DNA of 64,000 nucleotides from Hyphomicrobiales bacterium (GTDB lineage: Bacteria; Pseudomonadota; Alphaproteobacteria; Rhizobiales; Beijerinckiaceae), in the NCBI GenBank assembly GCA_900470095.1, contig UBZM01000005.1, positions 1 to 64,000 on the forward strand. Reading direction: 5' to 3'. Under the pieces are notes generated by a model. That model saw only the letters and a program-made list of their open reading frames with translations. It searched no databases and was not told the origin of the DNA. This document shows positions 1-8,617 of this stretch, one piece after another. How positions within the stretch are numbered: the first letter of the stretch is position 1; each line of letters begins with the position of its first letter. The position numbers were made by a program, and so were the translations under genes.

Positions 1-629
1 CCGACCATGCGGGCGCCCTGAATGACGTTGAGGCCGATACCACCGAGTCCGAAGACCACGACATTGGCGCCGGGCCAGACCTTGGCGGTGTAGATCACCG
101 CGCCGATCCCCGTCGTCACGCCGCAGCCGATATAGCAGATTGTGTCGAAGGGCGCGTCCTCGCGGACCTTGGCCACGGCGATCTCGGGCAGCACCGTGAA
201 ATTCGCGAAGGTCGAACAGCCCATATAGTGAAAGACCTCGCCACCGTTACAGGAGAAGCGCGAGGTGCCGTCCGGCATCACGCCCTGGCCCTGCGTCGCC
301 CGGATCGCGGTGCAGAGATTGGTGCGGCGTGACAGGCAGCTTTTGCAATTCCGGCATTCCGGCGTGTAAAGCGGAATGACATGGTCACCGACCCTGAGCG
401 TGGTCACGCCCGCGCCGATCTCGCGCACGATGCCGGCGCCCTCATGGCCGAGAATCGCCGGGAACTTGCCCTCTGAATCCATGCCCGACAGCGTGTAAGC
501 GTCGGTATGGCAGATGCCGGTCGCCATCACCTCGACCAGGACCTCGCCCGCCTTCGGGCCGCCGATCTCGACCGTTTCGATGGTCAGCGGCTTCCGGGCC
601 TCCCAGGCGACGGCTGCGCGTGTTTTCAT
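1..629 (-). CDS. frmA: S-(hydroxymethyl)glutathione dehydrogenase / class III alcohol dehydrogenase (3' end outside window)
   Basis: This zinc- and NAD-dependent enzyme oxidises S-hydroxymethylglutathione to S-formylglutathione in cytosolic formaldehyde detoxification and methylotrophy. The visible N-terminal 209 residues begin [10 protein letters not shown] and show the zinc site around [12 protein letters not shown], the GHEGAGIV loop, the four-cysteine structural zinc segment [15 protein letters not shown], and the start of the Rossmann fold ([20 protein letters not shown]). The start is ATG at 629. It is the second gene of a leftward pair with gfa, 27 nt upstream, which makes the adduct it uses. 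The gene is cut by the window edge, so the C-terminus was not seen. The family assignment is secure. Confidence 0.95.
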   Translation of the reverse strand, partial: MKTRAAVAWEARKPLTIETVEIGGPKAGEVLVEVMATGICHTDAYTLSGMDSEGKFPAILGHEGAGIVREIGAGVTTLRVGDHVIPLYTPECRNCKSCLSRRTNLCTAIRATQGQGVMPDGTSRFSCNGGEVFHYMGCSTFANFTVLPEIAVAKVREDAPFDTICYIGCGVTTGIGAVIYTAKVWPGANVVVFGLGGIGLNVIQGARMV

Positions 630-656
630 GACCCGGGCCCTCCCAAGCGATCCCGA

Positions 657-1235
657 TCAGGACTTCAGAACCCCGGACGCCTTGGCGATATGGGTGGAGA
701 TGAAATCCATCAGCGGCGGGGAGAGGCAGTCATAAGGCTCGAGGCGGATCTCGCGCAGGCGTGCGCGGACCGCGCCCTGATTGGCCGGATCGGCGCCCGA
801 CTCGATGATCGAGGAGACGAAGGCGGCAAATTCCGGGGGGGACCAGCCGGTTTCCGGCGACAATTCGGTGTGAACGAAATCAAGGCCGTAGAACGGGTGG
901 GCTGCCTTCTCGATCCGCCCGTACATATGGACGCCGCAGCCCTTGCAGGCGTGGCGCTGGATCGTGGCTGACTCATCGACGATCGCGAGCTTGTCGCCAT
1001 TTTCGAGCACGGTCACCTTGTTGCGCGGCGCCACCGCGACCATCGCAAACAACGCGCCCTTGGGCTTCCAGCATTTCGTGCAGCCGCAGGCGTGGTTATG
1101 GGCCGATTGCGAGTCGACGCGGACCTTGACCGGGCGGTCCGTGCATTTGCAGACAAGCGTTCCGCCCTTGAAATCGGCTGAAGCCGGCGGGAGGCCGCGA
1201 TCGATCGAGGGATGGATGGCAACTGTCTGCGTCAT
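657..1235 (-). CDS. gfa: S-(hydroxymethyl)glutathione synthase (glutathione-dependent formaldehyde-activating enzyme)
   Basis: The 192-residue protein matches the length and sequence of Gfa, which promotes condensation of formaldehyde with glutathione. Zinc-type cysteines are visible in [23 protein letters not shown] and [13 protein letters not shown], and the C-terminal segment [19 protein letters not shown] is typical of the family. The reading frame is open upstream, but the ATG at 1235 is preceded by a good ribosome site (AGGGAGG), so that start was chosen. It is the first gene of a formaldehyde-oxidation pair with the class III dehydrogenase and is divergent from an AraC-type regulator, which may control it. 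Confidence 0.95.
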   Translation of the reverse strand: MTQTVAIHPSIDRGLPPASADFKGGTLVCKCTDRPVKVRVDSQSAHNHACGCTKCWKPKGALFAMVAVAPRNKVTVLENGDKLAIVDESATIQRHACKGCGVHMYGRIEKAAHPFYGLDFVHTELSPETGWSPPEFAAFVSSIIESGADPANQGAVRARLREIRLEPYDCLSPPLMDFISTHIAKASGVLKS

Positions 1236-1496
1236 GATCTCGTCCTCCCTGTCGCCGGTATGAGCACGCGCCCGGAACAAGCTCGATCCCGCGCATGGAA
1301 ATCCGGTGCTCGTCTCCATGCGTCTGATGGCGCATGTCGGCGTGCAATGTGGTATCTTTCTCGCCTCGACGCTTGCCCTGAAGGGAAGCATCCCTTGTCT
1401 GCCCGCGAAGACACGCCCCGGCCCGCCGCGCCAAGGGCCATTCCTTGCAAGAGGGCGGCGATGTAGAGTGGCATCGTCGAAGCGGAATGCGCGACA
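1236..1496. promoter_or_regulatory. Divergent intergenic region between gfa and the AraC regulator
   Basis: This 261-bp stretch separates two divergently transcribed genes, so it must hold both promoters and probably the AraC-family operator. I could not recognise a clear -35/-10 pair or a direct repeat suitable for AraC binding. The assignment rests on gene arrangement only. Confidence 0.45.
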
Positions 1497-2489
1497 ATGA
1501 CCCATGCGATCATATCCCTGAGCACCGCCACGACACCGGCTCCGCTGCGGTCCGAGTACTGGGCTCAGGCGCTGGGCACGCTATGCGGGCCGCTTCGCGT
1601 CGATGCATTCGGTGCCGGCACGATCGACGGGCATATCGATTATGCGACGATCCGGCGGCTGCGGCTTTGCCAGATCGAGGTCAGTCAACATCGGATTGCC
1701 CACCCCGCTTCCTGCACTGAGCTGGGCGGTCGTCCCATAAAGGTGCTGTTTCAGACAGACGGCACCTCGCTGTTCGAGCAGGACGGCCGGCATTGCGTCA
1801 TCACGCCCGGCGACTGCCTGATCTACGACGTCTCCAGGCCTCATGTGATCACGAGCGCAGCGCTGACGAAGCATCATGTCGTCATCATACCCCGGCAATT
1901 GCTGGAGCTACGTGGCGTGCCGCTCGATCCGCTTCTGGCGCAACAGGCTTCGGCTCGCGAGGGCGCGGGCCGTCTGGCTCATGATTTCGTCCTGTCCGCC
2001 TTCAACGAGGCCCCTGCACTGGCGGCGGGCTGCGAAGTCCAGGTCGCCGACAGCTTGCTCGATCTCGTGCTGATGCCCTTCTTTTCGCAATCGTCCTTCA
2101 GGGCCTCGGGCCGCGCGGCGCTTTCATCCCGGATCAAGGCTCTCATTCGCGAGAACCTGAGCGATCCGGACCTCGGCATCGAACAGCTCTCGTCGGCCTT
2201 GGATTGTACCAAGCGCTATCTCCACATGTCCTTTGCCGATGAAGGGACGACGATCACCAGCTACATCTGGCAAAAGCGTCTGGAGAAATGCCTGGAGGAG
2301 CTCGAATTTGGCCCAAGGCCGGGAAAGACCCTGACCGATATCGCCTTCTCCTGGGGCTTCAGCAGCTCATCGCATTTCACCCATCTGTTCAAGAAGCGCT
2401 ACGGCATACCGCCTTCGGCCATCCAAAGGCATGCCGGCGATCCTGCGGGCCTGTCTGCTGACACAGGCAAGGCCGCGAGCGGCCCTTAG
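1497..2489 (+). CDS. AraC-family transcriptional regulator
   Basis: This 330-residue regulator has an N-terminal AraC-binding-like (cupin-type) sensing domain at about residues 30-200 and a C-terminal pair of helix-turn-helix motifs at about 215-315. The second motif is clear in [25 protein letters not shown], read here as two adjoining pieces. Domain order and length fit the AraC-binding-domain-like group of regulators. It is divergent from gfa and the formaldehyde dehydrogenase and lies beside the xox/PQQ locus, so control of C1 oxidation is a reasonable guess. Its inducer cannot be read from the sequence. Confidence 0.9.
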   Translation: MTHAIISLSTATTPAPLRSEYWAQALGTLCGPLRVDAFGAGTIDGHIDYATIRRLRLCQIEVSQHRIAHPASCTELGGRPIKVLFQTDGTSLFEQDGRHCVITPGDCLIYDVSRPHVITSAALTKHHVVIIPRQLLELRGVPLDPLLAQQASAREGAGRLAHDFVLSAFNEAPALAAGCEVQVADSLLDLVLMPFFSQSSFRASGRAALSSRIKALIRENLSDPDLGIEQLSSALDCTKRYLHMSFADEGTTITSYIWQKRLEKCLEELEFGPRPGKTLTDIAFSWGFSSSSHFTHLFKKRYGIPPSAIQRHAGDPAGLSADTGKAASGP

Positions 2490-2592
2490 TGCATCGGCCG
2501 GAAAGGGCCTGTAAGATGGGCCTCCGACGGTGTTGGCGCGCATTCCGCGTCATCGCGGGACGGGCTGGGCCACGCAACGTGGGGAGCAGTCG

Positions 2593-2793
2593 ATGCTTGC
2601 GATCGTCATTTCCGTTTGCTTGGTCACGGACCCCTCGATCTGCCGGAACGAGCGGATTCCGCTGGCGATCAATGTCTCGCCGAACCAGTGCGCGAAGAGT
2701 GCAGCGCCCTATGTCGCGCAATGGAATGGCGAACATCCGGACTGGCGGGTCGTCCGCTGGCGCTGCGCGGGCGCGGATGAGAAGGACATCTGA
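2593..2793 (+). CDS. Small conserved-looking protein of unknown function
   Basis: This 66-residue protein starts MLAIVISVCLVTDPSICRNE and ends WRVVRWRCAGADEKDI. It has four cysteines and ends in a Trp/Arg/Cys-rich stretch. The ATG at 2593 follows GGGGAG, and a longer in-frame version from 2530 lacks a ribosome site. The first 12 residues are hydrophobic but too short and uncharged for a convincing signal peptide. It faces pqqE tail to tail with a 22-nt gap. I do not recognise the family. The good ribosome site and protein-like composition argue that it is real. Confidence 0.6.
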   Translation: MLAIVISVCLVTDPSICRNERIPLAINVSPNQCAKSAAPYVAQWNGEHPDWRVVRWRCAGADEKDI

Positions 2794-2815
2794 CACCGGG
2801 TGAGTGTCGTTTGCG

Positions 2816-3946
2816 TCAGACGCCCTGATAGGTCCGGTAGATGAAATCGGTGCGCTCGGATGCGGCCTCCGCTTCCGCAAGTGCGACGACCTCGCGGTGC
2901 AGCGGCGACAATGAGCAGGCAGGGTCGGTCGCCGCCGCGTCGCCGGCCAGCGCCATCGCCTGGCAACGGCAGCCGCCGAAATCCAGCTCTTTGCGCGCGC
3001 AACTGCGGCAAGGCTCCTGCATCCAGTCCGTGCCGCGGAAGGCATTGAACGCCCTGCCGCGATACCAGATTTCCGACAGGCTGGCGTCGCGGACATTGTC
3101 GAAGACCAATCCCGCGATCGTCTCGGCCGCATGGCAGGGCAGGGCGCGCCCCGTCGGCGTGATGTTCATCAGCCGCGCGCCCCAGCCGCCCATGCAAGCC
3201 TTTGGGTACCGGGCATAGTAATCGGGCAGCACGCAATCGATGACGAGGCGTCCGGCCGTGCGGTTCCTGGCCTCTTCGACATCCACCATCGCGGCTTCGA
3301 CCTGCTTGCGCGTCGGCATCAGCCTGGCGCGGTTGACCAGACCCCAGCCGTAATACTGCACATGCGCGATCTCGATGCGCGCCGCGCCCCAATCCTCGGC
3401 AAGCTCCACGAAGGCGGGAATCTGCTGGACGTTTTCCCGATGCACGACGGCATTGACGGTGAGCCGCAATCCGAGCCGGGCGATGGACGCAGCGACTGCA
3501 TGCTTGCGATCCCACGCACCCGCATATCCGGCAACCCGATCGCAGGTCTCGGCGTCGACAGCCTGAATGGAAAGCTGGATATGGTCGAGGCCGGCGTCAG
3601 TGACCGCGTCCAGCACGGCCGGCTGAAAGCCGACACCGGAGGTGATCATGTTGGTATAGAGCCCGGCATGGTGTGCATGCGCGACCAGTTCGGCGATATC
3701 ACGCCGCAGCATCGGCTCGCCGCCGGAGAAATAGATATGCAGCACGCCGAGCGCGGCGGCCTCATCGATCAACCGCTTCCACTCGGCGGTCGAGAGTTCG
3801 CCCGAGCGCCTGTCGAGCTCGAGCGGATTGGAGCAATAGGGGCAACGCAGGGAGCAGCGATGCGTCAACTCGGCGAGCAAACCCATGGGGGGCTGCAATT
3901 CGGGTCGCGCAGGAGTGGTTTGCGGAAGCGTTTCGACGTCGCTCAC
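2816..3946 (-). CDS. pqqE: PqqA peptide cyclase (radical SAM, PQQ biosynthesis)
   Basis: This 376-residue radical SAM enzyme links a Glu and a Tyr side chain of PqqA in the first step of pyrroloquinoline quinone synthesis. The radical SAM cluster motif is C31-x3-C35-x2-C38 ([13 protein letters not shown]), followed by [10 protein letters not shown]. The C-terminal SPASM cysteines are in [22 protein letters not shown] and [17 protein letters not shown]. The start is GTG at 3946, overlapping the pqqD stop by 4 nt (GTGA), so the two are translationally coupled. An ATG further upstream at 4063 lies inside pqqD in another frame and was rejected. It is the last gene of the leftward quinoprotein operon. 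Confidence 0.97.
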   Translation of the reverse strand: MSDVETLPQTTPARPELQPPMGLLAELTHRCSLRCPYCSNPLELDRRSGELSTAEWKRLIDEAAALGVLHIYFSGGEPMLRRDIAELVAHAHHAGLYTNMITSGVGFQPAVLDAVTDAGLDHIQLSIQAVDAETCDRVAGYAGAWDRKHAVAASIARLGLRLTVNAVVHRENVQQIPAFVELAEDWGAARIEIAHVQYYGWGLVNRARLMPTRKQVEAAMVDVEEARNRTAGRLVIDCVLPDYYARYPKACMGGWGARLMNITPTGRALPCHAAETIAGLVFDNVRDASLSEIWYRGRAFNAFRGTDWMQEPCRSCARKELDFGGCRCQAMALAGDAAATDPACSLSPLHREVVALAEAEAASERTDFIYRTYQGV

Positions 3947-4236
3947 AGGTCGACCATCCTCTGATCGGCAAGGCCGCGCAGGAACGTCATGACGTCTGTG
4001 GCGATCTCGTCCCGGTCCGCGTCGAACGTTGTCGCCAGATCCTGGACGATGGTTTCGACGCAACTCACCCCATCGATGCGCTGCAGGATCTCGAGCGCCA
4101 TCTCATCGGGTTCGAACACGCGCTCGGGACCGAGAAGGAACCATTGCCGGCGGCTCTCGTCAAAGCGCAGGCGAACGCCACGGGGCAGCACCGGGATGAT
4201 GTTTGCGACATCGGTCGTCGTAATGCCAGCGGACAT
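3943..4236 (-). CDS. pqqD: PqqA-binding chaperone PqqD
   Basis: The 97-residue protein is the RRE-type chaperone that binds the PqqA precursor peptide and presents it to PqqE. Family features are the segment [31 protein letters not shown], read across two stretches, then [18 protein letters not shown] and a helical C-terminus. Its last codons overlap the pqqE start. It is a separate gene here, not fused to PqqC as in some methylobacteria. Upstream, where pqqC would be expected, there is only a 292-nt non-coding gap. Confidence 0.95.
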   Translation of the reverse strand: MSAGITTTDVANIIPVLPRGVRLRFDESRRQWFLLGPERVFEPDEMALEILQRIDGVSCVETIVQDLATTFDADRDEIATDVMTFLRGLADQRMVDL

Positions 4237-4528
4237 GGGCTAGCGCCTCGCTCAGCTCGGTCAAGCGTATCGGTGCCAGAAGGACGATGGCGGAATCGGT
4301 GCGAGGCATGCCTCAACGCTTCGGGTGGCGCCTCAACCCGCCGCATCCAGTCGAGCGCACTATCGTCAGCGATGCCCGCAAACGAGCGTCGCTCCCGACG
4401 GCTTCCCGCCTGACATGCGAGCGGGACACCAACGAGCGGGACACCAATGATCACCGTCCTCGGCGGAGTTGCGCGCCTACGCCCGCACCCGCTTCCGGGT
4501 CGATGGCCAGTCTCTCAGAACGGACGCT
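4237..4528. other. Gap where pqqB and pqqC would be expected, with a 15-bp tandem repeat
   Basis: Between pqqA and pqqD the usual order would place pqqB and pqqC (about 1.7 kb). Only 292 nt are present. Translating all three leftward frames shows no PqqB or PqqC motif, only short or poorly supported frames. Two perfect adjoining copies of CGAGCGGGACACCAA occupy 4418-4432 and 4433-4447. This is either a naturally split pqq set, with B and C elsewhere, or the scar of a deletion. Confidence 0.6.
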
Positions 4529-4609
4529 TCAGAACTGCGCGGGCGCGTACGACGTCACTTCGCAGCCGACTGTCACTTCGATGATCGCGGGTTTTTTCCA
4601 CTTGCGCAT
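4529..4609 (-). CDS. pqqA: PQQ precursor peptide PqqA
   Basis: This 26-residue peptide begins MRKWKKPAIIEVTVG and ends TSYAPAQF. It contains the diagnostic Glu-x3-Tyr pair (E-V-T-S-Y), the two residues that PqqE cross-links and from which PQQ is made. A longer in-frame reading extends to 4759, but the start at 4609 has a GGAG ribosome site and gives the normal PqqA length. It sits in the leftward quinoprotein operon between the DUF1194 gene and pqqD. Confidence 0.93.
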   Translation of the reverse strand: MRKWKKPAIIEVTVGCEVTSYAPAQF

Positions 4610-4736
4610 GATCGGTTTCTCCAGATCGTCGCCAGCCTTCTCAAGAGTAGGCGTCGGGAGCCTACACCCGCCGGCAGTCTGTTGCAAACAGAGCCCGCCG
4701 CCTGCCGCCGTCCAGAAACTCACTGGCGAGGGCGGA

Positions 4737-5507
4737 TTACGGCTGTTCACGCGCGGCAAGGCGAGAGGGCAGGCGAGCCGGAGCGGCGGGCCATGCGCTG
4801 ATCTCCGTCATGAATTTCTGCCGGAAGGCCCGGCCGAAATCCTCGAACCCCTGCGCCGGAAGGACGAAGGCGCCCGGCCCGCCAACGACGTTCTCGCCAT
4901 ACCAGCCCGCGAGCGTCGCAGCCTCGCTCCCTTCCAGGATCGGCAACCCGTTGATGGTCAGGCCGATCGCGACCAGTTCATCGCGAACCGATGCCGGGGC
5001 AGCCGCGGGATTGCAGTTCTCTTGTCCGTCACCGGACACATCCAGCACGACGCGTGCCGCCCGCATCGGGATTTGCGGCGTGATCTTGTCGGCGACGAAG
5101 CGCATCATCTGCGCCACGCAGGTGAATTCGCCGCCTTGCCGCGCGAGCCGGCGCAGTTTGCCTGCCAGCGCCTGCGCATCGGCGGCGCTGGCGATCCTGA
5201 CCCACGGAATCGAGAAGCTCGGCTTGTCGGCCCAGAGGATGACGCTGATCGCAATCGCCTGGCGCGGGCCACCGAGAATGGCCTCCTGCACGGAGGGGTC
5301 ATCGAGTGCGTCCGCGATGCCGTCGATCTGCAGCCGATAGCGCCGCGCATCGACGGAGTTCGACACGTCGATCGCCAGGACCAGGGCGGTATCGACGCTT
5401 CCCCGTGATTCAGCGCTGCCGTCCCGGGTGCCGGGCTGTATCAGCAGCGCGGCTGCGAGGGGGATCAGCAAAGGGCGAACAGATCGATCGAGCAACAGCA
5501 CCGGCAT
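4737..5507 (-). CDS. Exported DUF1194 (von Willebrand factor A-like) protein
   Basis: This 256-residue protein has an N-terminal hydrophobic signal (RPLLIPLAAALLIQ) and then a vWA-like fold. The metal-site motif is DVSNS in LVLAIDVSNSVDARRY, and VVLDVSGDGQENC follows near the middle. The length and the motifs match DUF1194. The biochemical role of the family is unknown. It lies 127 nt upstream of pqqA and 25 nt downstream of the pentapeptide gene, on the same strand as the whole PQQ/xox accessory operon, so a periplasmic role in methanol dehydrogenase assembly or activity is inferred from context only. Confidence 0.85.
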   Translation of the reverse strand: MPVLLLDRSVRPLLIPLAAALLIQPGTRDGSAESRGSVDTALVLAIDVSNSVDARRYRLQIDGIADALDDPSVQEAILGGPRQAIAISVILWADKPSFSIPWVRIASAADAQALAGKLRRLARQGGEFTCVAQMMRFVADKITPQIPMRAARVVLDVSGDGQENCNPAAAPASVRDELVAIGLTINGLPILEGSEAATLAGWYGENVVGGPGAFVLPAQGFEDFGRAFRQKFMTEISAWPAAPARLPSRLAAREQP

Positions 5508-5532
5508 GTGCTCCGCAACGCATTCGACTGAG

Positions 5533-6357
5533 CTACCTTACCGCCTTGTCGAGATTATGCGCCAGGGCAAGGCCTCTGGCGCTCTCCAGGCCCTTCACCC
5601 CGGTCAGGATCGCGCCGTCGAAATCGACACCGGTCAGATCGGCGTCCCTCAGGTCCGCGCCGGTGAGGTCGGCCTTGGACAGATCGACATTGACCAGCAT
5701 GGCCCCGGTCAGGTCGGCATGGCGCAGCTTGGCAAAGCGCAGGACGATACCTGTCAGGTCGGTGTGGCGCAGGATCGCGTCCGTCAGGTCGCAGCCGAAG
5801 AGCTCGGTGCGCAGCGTGGTCATCAACGTTCCCCGCATATCCGCATAGTTGAAGACGGCGGCGGTCAGGTCGGCTCCGCGCATATCGGCGCCGCTCAGAT
5901 GGGCGACGATGACGGCGCGTGCAAGATTGGCGTTCCGGAAGCGAGGCGCTTCGCTTGCATCATAGGACAGGCTCGAAACGGCGCTCGGCAGCAGCAGGGT
6001 CGCGTCGGAGAGGTCGGCACCGCTGAAATCGGTGCCGATGATCACTGCCCGGTCGAGCCGGGCGCCGTGCAGATCGGTCCCGGAAAGATCGGCGCGAACC
6101 AGATCGGCGCCAAAGAGATCGCTGCCGGCGAGCCGCGCCCGCCGGAAATCGAGGCCGCTCAGGTCGAGGCCGCGCAAATCCTGCCCGCCGAGATCGGCAC
6201 GCGTGCCAGGCGCAAGCTGGAACAATCTCTGCGCAACCTCGCGAACGGTGAGCTTGGCCTCGGCGACCGCCGGCATCGGCGTGCAGAGCAGGCCGAGCGC
6301 GACAAGCGCGGCCGTCCTGCAGGCGCGTCTGGCTGGGTTATCGGACTGTGTGATCAG
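5533..6357 (-). CDS. Exported pentapeptide-repeat protein, probable CTG start
   Basis: Some thirty A(D/N)LxX-type repeats (ADLSGTDLHGARL, GADLRDADLTG and similar) fill most of the 274 residues and predict a right-handed quadrilateral beta-helix. The first ATG is at 6276, but it truncates a signal peptide. The frame is open to CTG at 6357, which overlaps the TGA of the upstream SoxYZ gene (CTGA) and follows GGAAGG. This longer form adds a charged n-region, the hydrophobic run AALVALGLLCTP and the cleavage site AVAEA. No ATG, GTG or TTG lies between the two starts. Its function is unknown. It belongs to the xox accessory operon. Confidence 0.85.
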   Translation of the reverse strand: MITQSDNPARRACRTAALVALGLLCTPMPAVAEAKLTVREVAQRLFQLAPGTRADLGGQDLRGLDLSGLDFRRARLAGSDLFGADLVRADLSGTDLHGARLDRAVIIGTDFSGADLSDATLLLPSAVSSLSYDASEAPRFRNANLARAVIVAHLSGADMRGADLTAAVFNYADMRGTLMTTLRTELFGCDLTDAILRHTDLTGIVLRFAKLRHADLTGAMLVNVDLSKADLTGADLRDADLTGVDFDGAILTGVKGLESARGLALAHNLDKAVR

Positions 6358-7172
6358 CTTTCCTTCCCGCTCTTGACCGGCCAGCTGCCGCGCAACACGC
6401 GGCCATCCGTATCTTTTGCGGCGACGGTCAGAACATCGCCCGGACCCGTCGTGCGGAAGGTGAAGCGGATATTGGGGTCCGCACTCAGCGAGATGCCGCC
6501 CTCCATACGGAAGACGAGCGCATCGCCGCGCTTCACTTCGACATCGGTGATGAATTTCGCCGGGATATAGTAGCCGGTCAGCTGATTCATCTGCATCCCG
6601 GAATAATTCGGGTGGCGGATCATCAGTTGCGCCTCGCGCGAGGTCGAGGCCGGGAGGCCTCCGTCGAACTGCCGCAGCTGCATCTGGCCGAGCTCGGCAT
6701 CGGCAAGCTCGGCATCTTTCTGCGCCGGGGCCGAGCAGCCGCCGGACGCCTTCACATATCGGGTGGTCATGTGCAGCGTTCCCGCACTGGTTTCGACCAC
6801 GGCGCGGACATTCGAATAGGCGTCGATGCGCACGCGCGTCGACAGCACGATCTCACCGGAGCCCTCCCCAAAGAAGAAAGTGGCGGCGACCGGGGCGGGG
6901 TTCTTGTCGATCAGCAAGGTCAGGGTGAGTGGGGCCGATGCCTTGTCGCGGTCGATTTTCACGGTCAGCGGAACCAGGGCCGCATCTTCGGCGCGGACCG
7001 GCGCTTCCAGCGTCACCAGCCCATCCTCCTCGCTGATCGGCCGGTTCCTGAACACGTCCTGATGGAGGCCGGGCCAGGGATCGTCCTCGGCCCGCGCCAG
7101 CGTAACCGGCAGGCCCGTGATCACGGCGCCAACAAGATAAAGGACGCTGCGGCGTGCGATGAGCTCAGTCAT
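6354..7172 (-). CDS. Quinoprotein dehydrogenase-associated SoxYZ-like carrier protein
   Basis: This 272-residue fusion protein has an N-terminal SoxY-like domain (about residues 40-150) and a C-terminal SoxZ-like immunoglobulin-type domain (about 170-270). It matches the family of SoxYZ-like carriers found only beside PQQ-dependent dehydrogenases. The ATG at 7172 follows GGAGG. An upstream signal-like stretch (RRSVLYLVGAVITGLPV, ending ARAED) directs export. A cysteine occurs in SGGCSAP, but the terminal SoxY GGCGG swinging arm is not seen. It sits 34 nt after the zinc metallohydrolase, and the two are thought to form a periplasmic relay with the quinoprotein. That role is inferred from genome context. 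Confidence 0.9.
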   Translation of the reverse strand: MTELIARRSVLYLVGAVITGLPVTLARAEDDPWPGLHQDVFRNRPISEEDGLVTLEAPVRAEDAALVPLTVKIDRDKASAPLTLTLLIDKNPAPVAATFFFGEGSGEIVLSTRVRIDAYSNVRAVVETSAGTLHMTTRYVKASGGCSAPAQKDAELADAELGQMQLRQFDGGLPASTSREAQLMIRHPNYSGMQMNQLTGYYIPAKFITDVEVKRGDALVFRMEGGISLSADPNIRFTFRTTGPGDVLTVAAKDTDGRVLRGSWPVKSGKES

Positions 7173-7206
7173 GGCATCCTCCGGATCAGGTCGCCGGGCG
7201 CCGCGA

Positions 7207-8235
7207 TCACTCCCATTCAAGCTCGGCAAACGCGGCCGTGACATTGCGGGCGTTGAATTCGTCGAACAGGAGCCAAGCCTCCTTCTCGGAGAGCCCGACG
7301 GTAGCCGCAGCCTCAGTGATCGATCGCCCTTCTTTTATCATGCGCCGCACGTCCGAGGAAATTCTTTGCAGGTACTGCTTCTGCGGTTGCACCGCCTCGG
7401 GCCAGGCCGCTACCGGCGGTCCGTGGCCGGGCACGACACGCGCCGCCGCGACCTGTTCGAGGCGGCTGATCAGCGCCAACCAGCCGCGGATCGATCCGTC
7501 GAGGACGGGGACATGCCGCATGAACAGCAGGTCGCCGAGAAAGAGCGTTCCCGAGGCGGTATCCTGAATAGTCAGGTCGTTGTCGGTATGCGCCGTCGGT
7601 TGCGCTTCGAGAATGAGCTCGCGTTCGCCGAGATCGATGACCGACCGGTTCTCGACGGAACGCGTCGGCACGATCAGGCGGGTGCCGGCAAACGCGTCCG
7701 GACCGAGCCATTGCGCGTTGAGGGCGAGGTAGCGCTCGGCCCGCGCGGCCAGGGCGCGCGCCAGTTTGTGATGGCCGATGAATTCCGGCCGGTCATCGAC
7801 AAAGGCGGCGTTCCCGAACAGATGGTCGGGATGCATATGCGTGTTGATCACGTAGCGAATGGGCTTGTCCGTCACCGTCCGGATCGCGGCGCGCAGCGCC
7901 TGTCCGATCGCCAGGCTGCCGCCGGTGTCGATCACGGCGACGGCATCGCGACCGATCACGAAGGACAGATTGGCGATATCGCCCCGATTTGACGGTGCAA
8001 AGAGCGCATAAGCGCCCTGATGCACGAAAACGCCAGGCGCGATCTCCGTGACGCTCAGGGGCAGGACTACCGGGGTTGTCTGGGCCGCCGCCGGGGAAAC
8101 GGGTCCGCTTTCACCGCCAGGCAGCGCCAGCGTCAGACAGAGCATGCCGAACACGACCCTGAGATATCGCCGCAGCGATGCGCGCAGATCCGGGCGCGAG
8201 GGCAGGAGAGTGGCGGTCATCCGCTTTTGTAGCAT
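7207..8235 (-). CDS. Quinoprotein relay system zinc metallohydrolase (metallo-beta-lactamase fold)
   Basis: This 342-residue metallo-beta-lactamase-fold protein carries the zinc motif HMHPDH at residues 133-138, a second metal residue set in LFLGDLLF, and VVPGHGPPV near the C-terminus. The N-terminal hydrophobic segment (VVFGMLCLTLALPGG) is a signal or anchor. It matches the SoxH-like hydrolases that co-occur with SoxYZ-like carriers and PQQ dehydrogenases. It is the first gene of the leftward PQQ operon and is divergent from xoxF. Starts at 8235 and 8220 are both possible, and neither has a strong ribosome site. Confidence 0.9.
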   Translation of the reverse strand: MLQKRMTATLLPSRPDLRASLRRYLRVVFGMLCLTLALPGGESGPVSPAAAQTTPVVLPLSVTEIAPGVFVHQGAYALFAPSNRGDIANLSFVIGRDAVAVIDTGGSLAIGQALRAAIRTVTDKPIRYVINTHMHPDHLFGNAAFVDDRPEFIGHHKLARALAARAERYLALNAQWLGPDAFAGTRLIVPTRSVENRSVIDLGERELILEAQPTAHTDNDLTIQDTASGTLFLGDLLFMRHVPVLDGSIRGWLALISRLEQVAAARVVPGHGPPVAAWPEAVQPQKQYLQRISSDVRRMIKEGRSITEAAATVGLSEKEAWLLFDEFNARNVTAAFAELEWE

Positions 8236-8617
8236 GCGGAAGCAATCGGTTCCATTTCGCGCTCAGGTCTTGCCGTATCGCAAGTTGACTGGTCTCTCCA
8301 TTGAATTGTGCGGCGCAGCATTCATTGCGATTGCATTTGTGTAGGTCAGTAATCGTGACGTGTCGGCCGCGTCATGGTCGGGTTTCGGCTGAATTCATTG
8401 GGAAATGAGGGCATGGAGTCTTGTTGCGATCTTGTCCGAAATCAAAAAAGGGCCTACACATGCTCCGGTAGAAATCGGCTTCTGCGACTGACGCCCGGTT
8501 GGCGGCGAGACAGTCGTAGCCTGAACACATGCCCAAGCGCTCGGACGCTTCGGCGGTTCAGCCGTGACACGCTATGGAGCGCTATCGCAGCAGATAAAAA
8601 TCGCCAGGAGGAACGCC
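8236..8617. promoter_or_regulatory. Divergent promoter region between the PQQ/relay operon and xoxF
   Basis: This 382-bp non-coding stretch separates the two halves of the lanthanide-methanol-dehydrogenase locus, so it must contain both promoters. The AGGAGG ribosome site for xoxF is at the right end. I could not identify a convincing consensus promoter or a regulator site. Any lanthanide-responsive control element would be expected here. Confidence 0.55.

Noticed and set aside
4065..4454. Possible remnant of pqqC upstream of pqqD
   Set aside because: All three leftward frames were read by eye. None shows a PqqC or PqqB motif, so the stretch is listed as a gap rather than a pseudogene.
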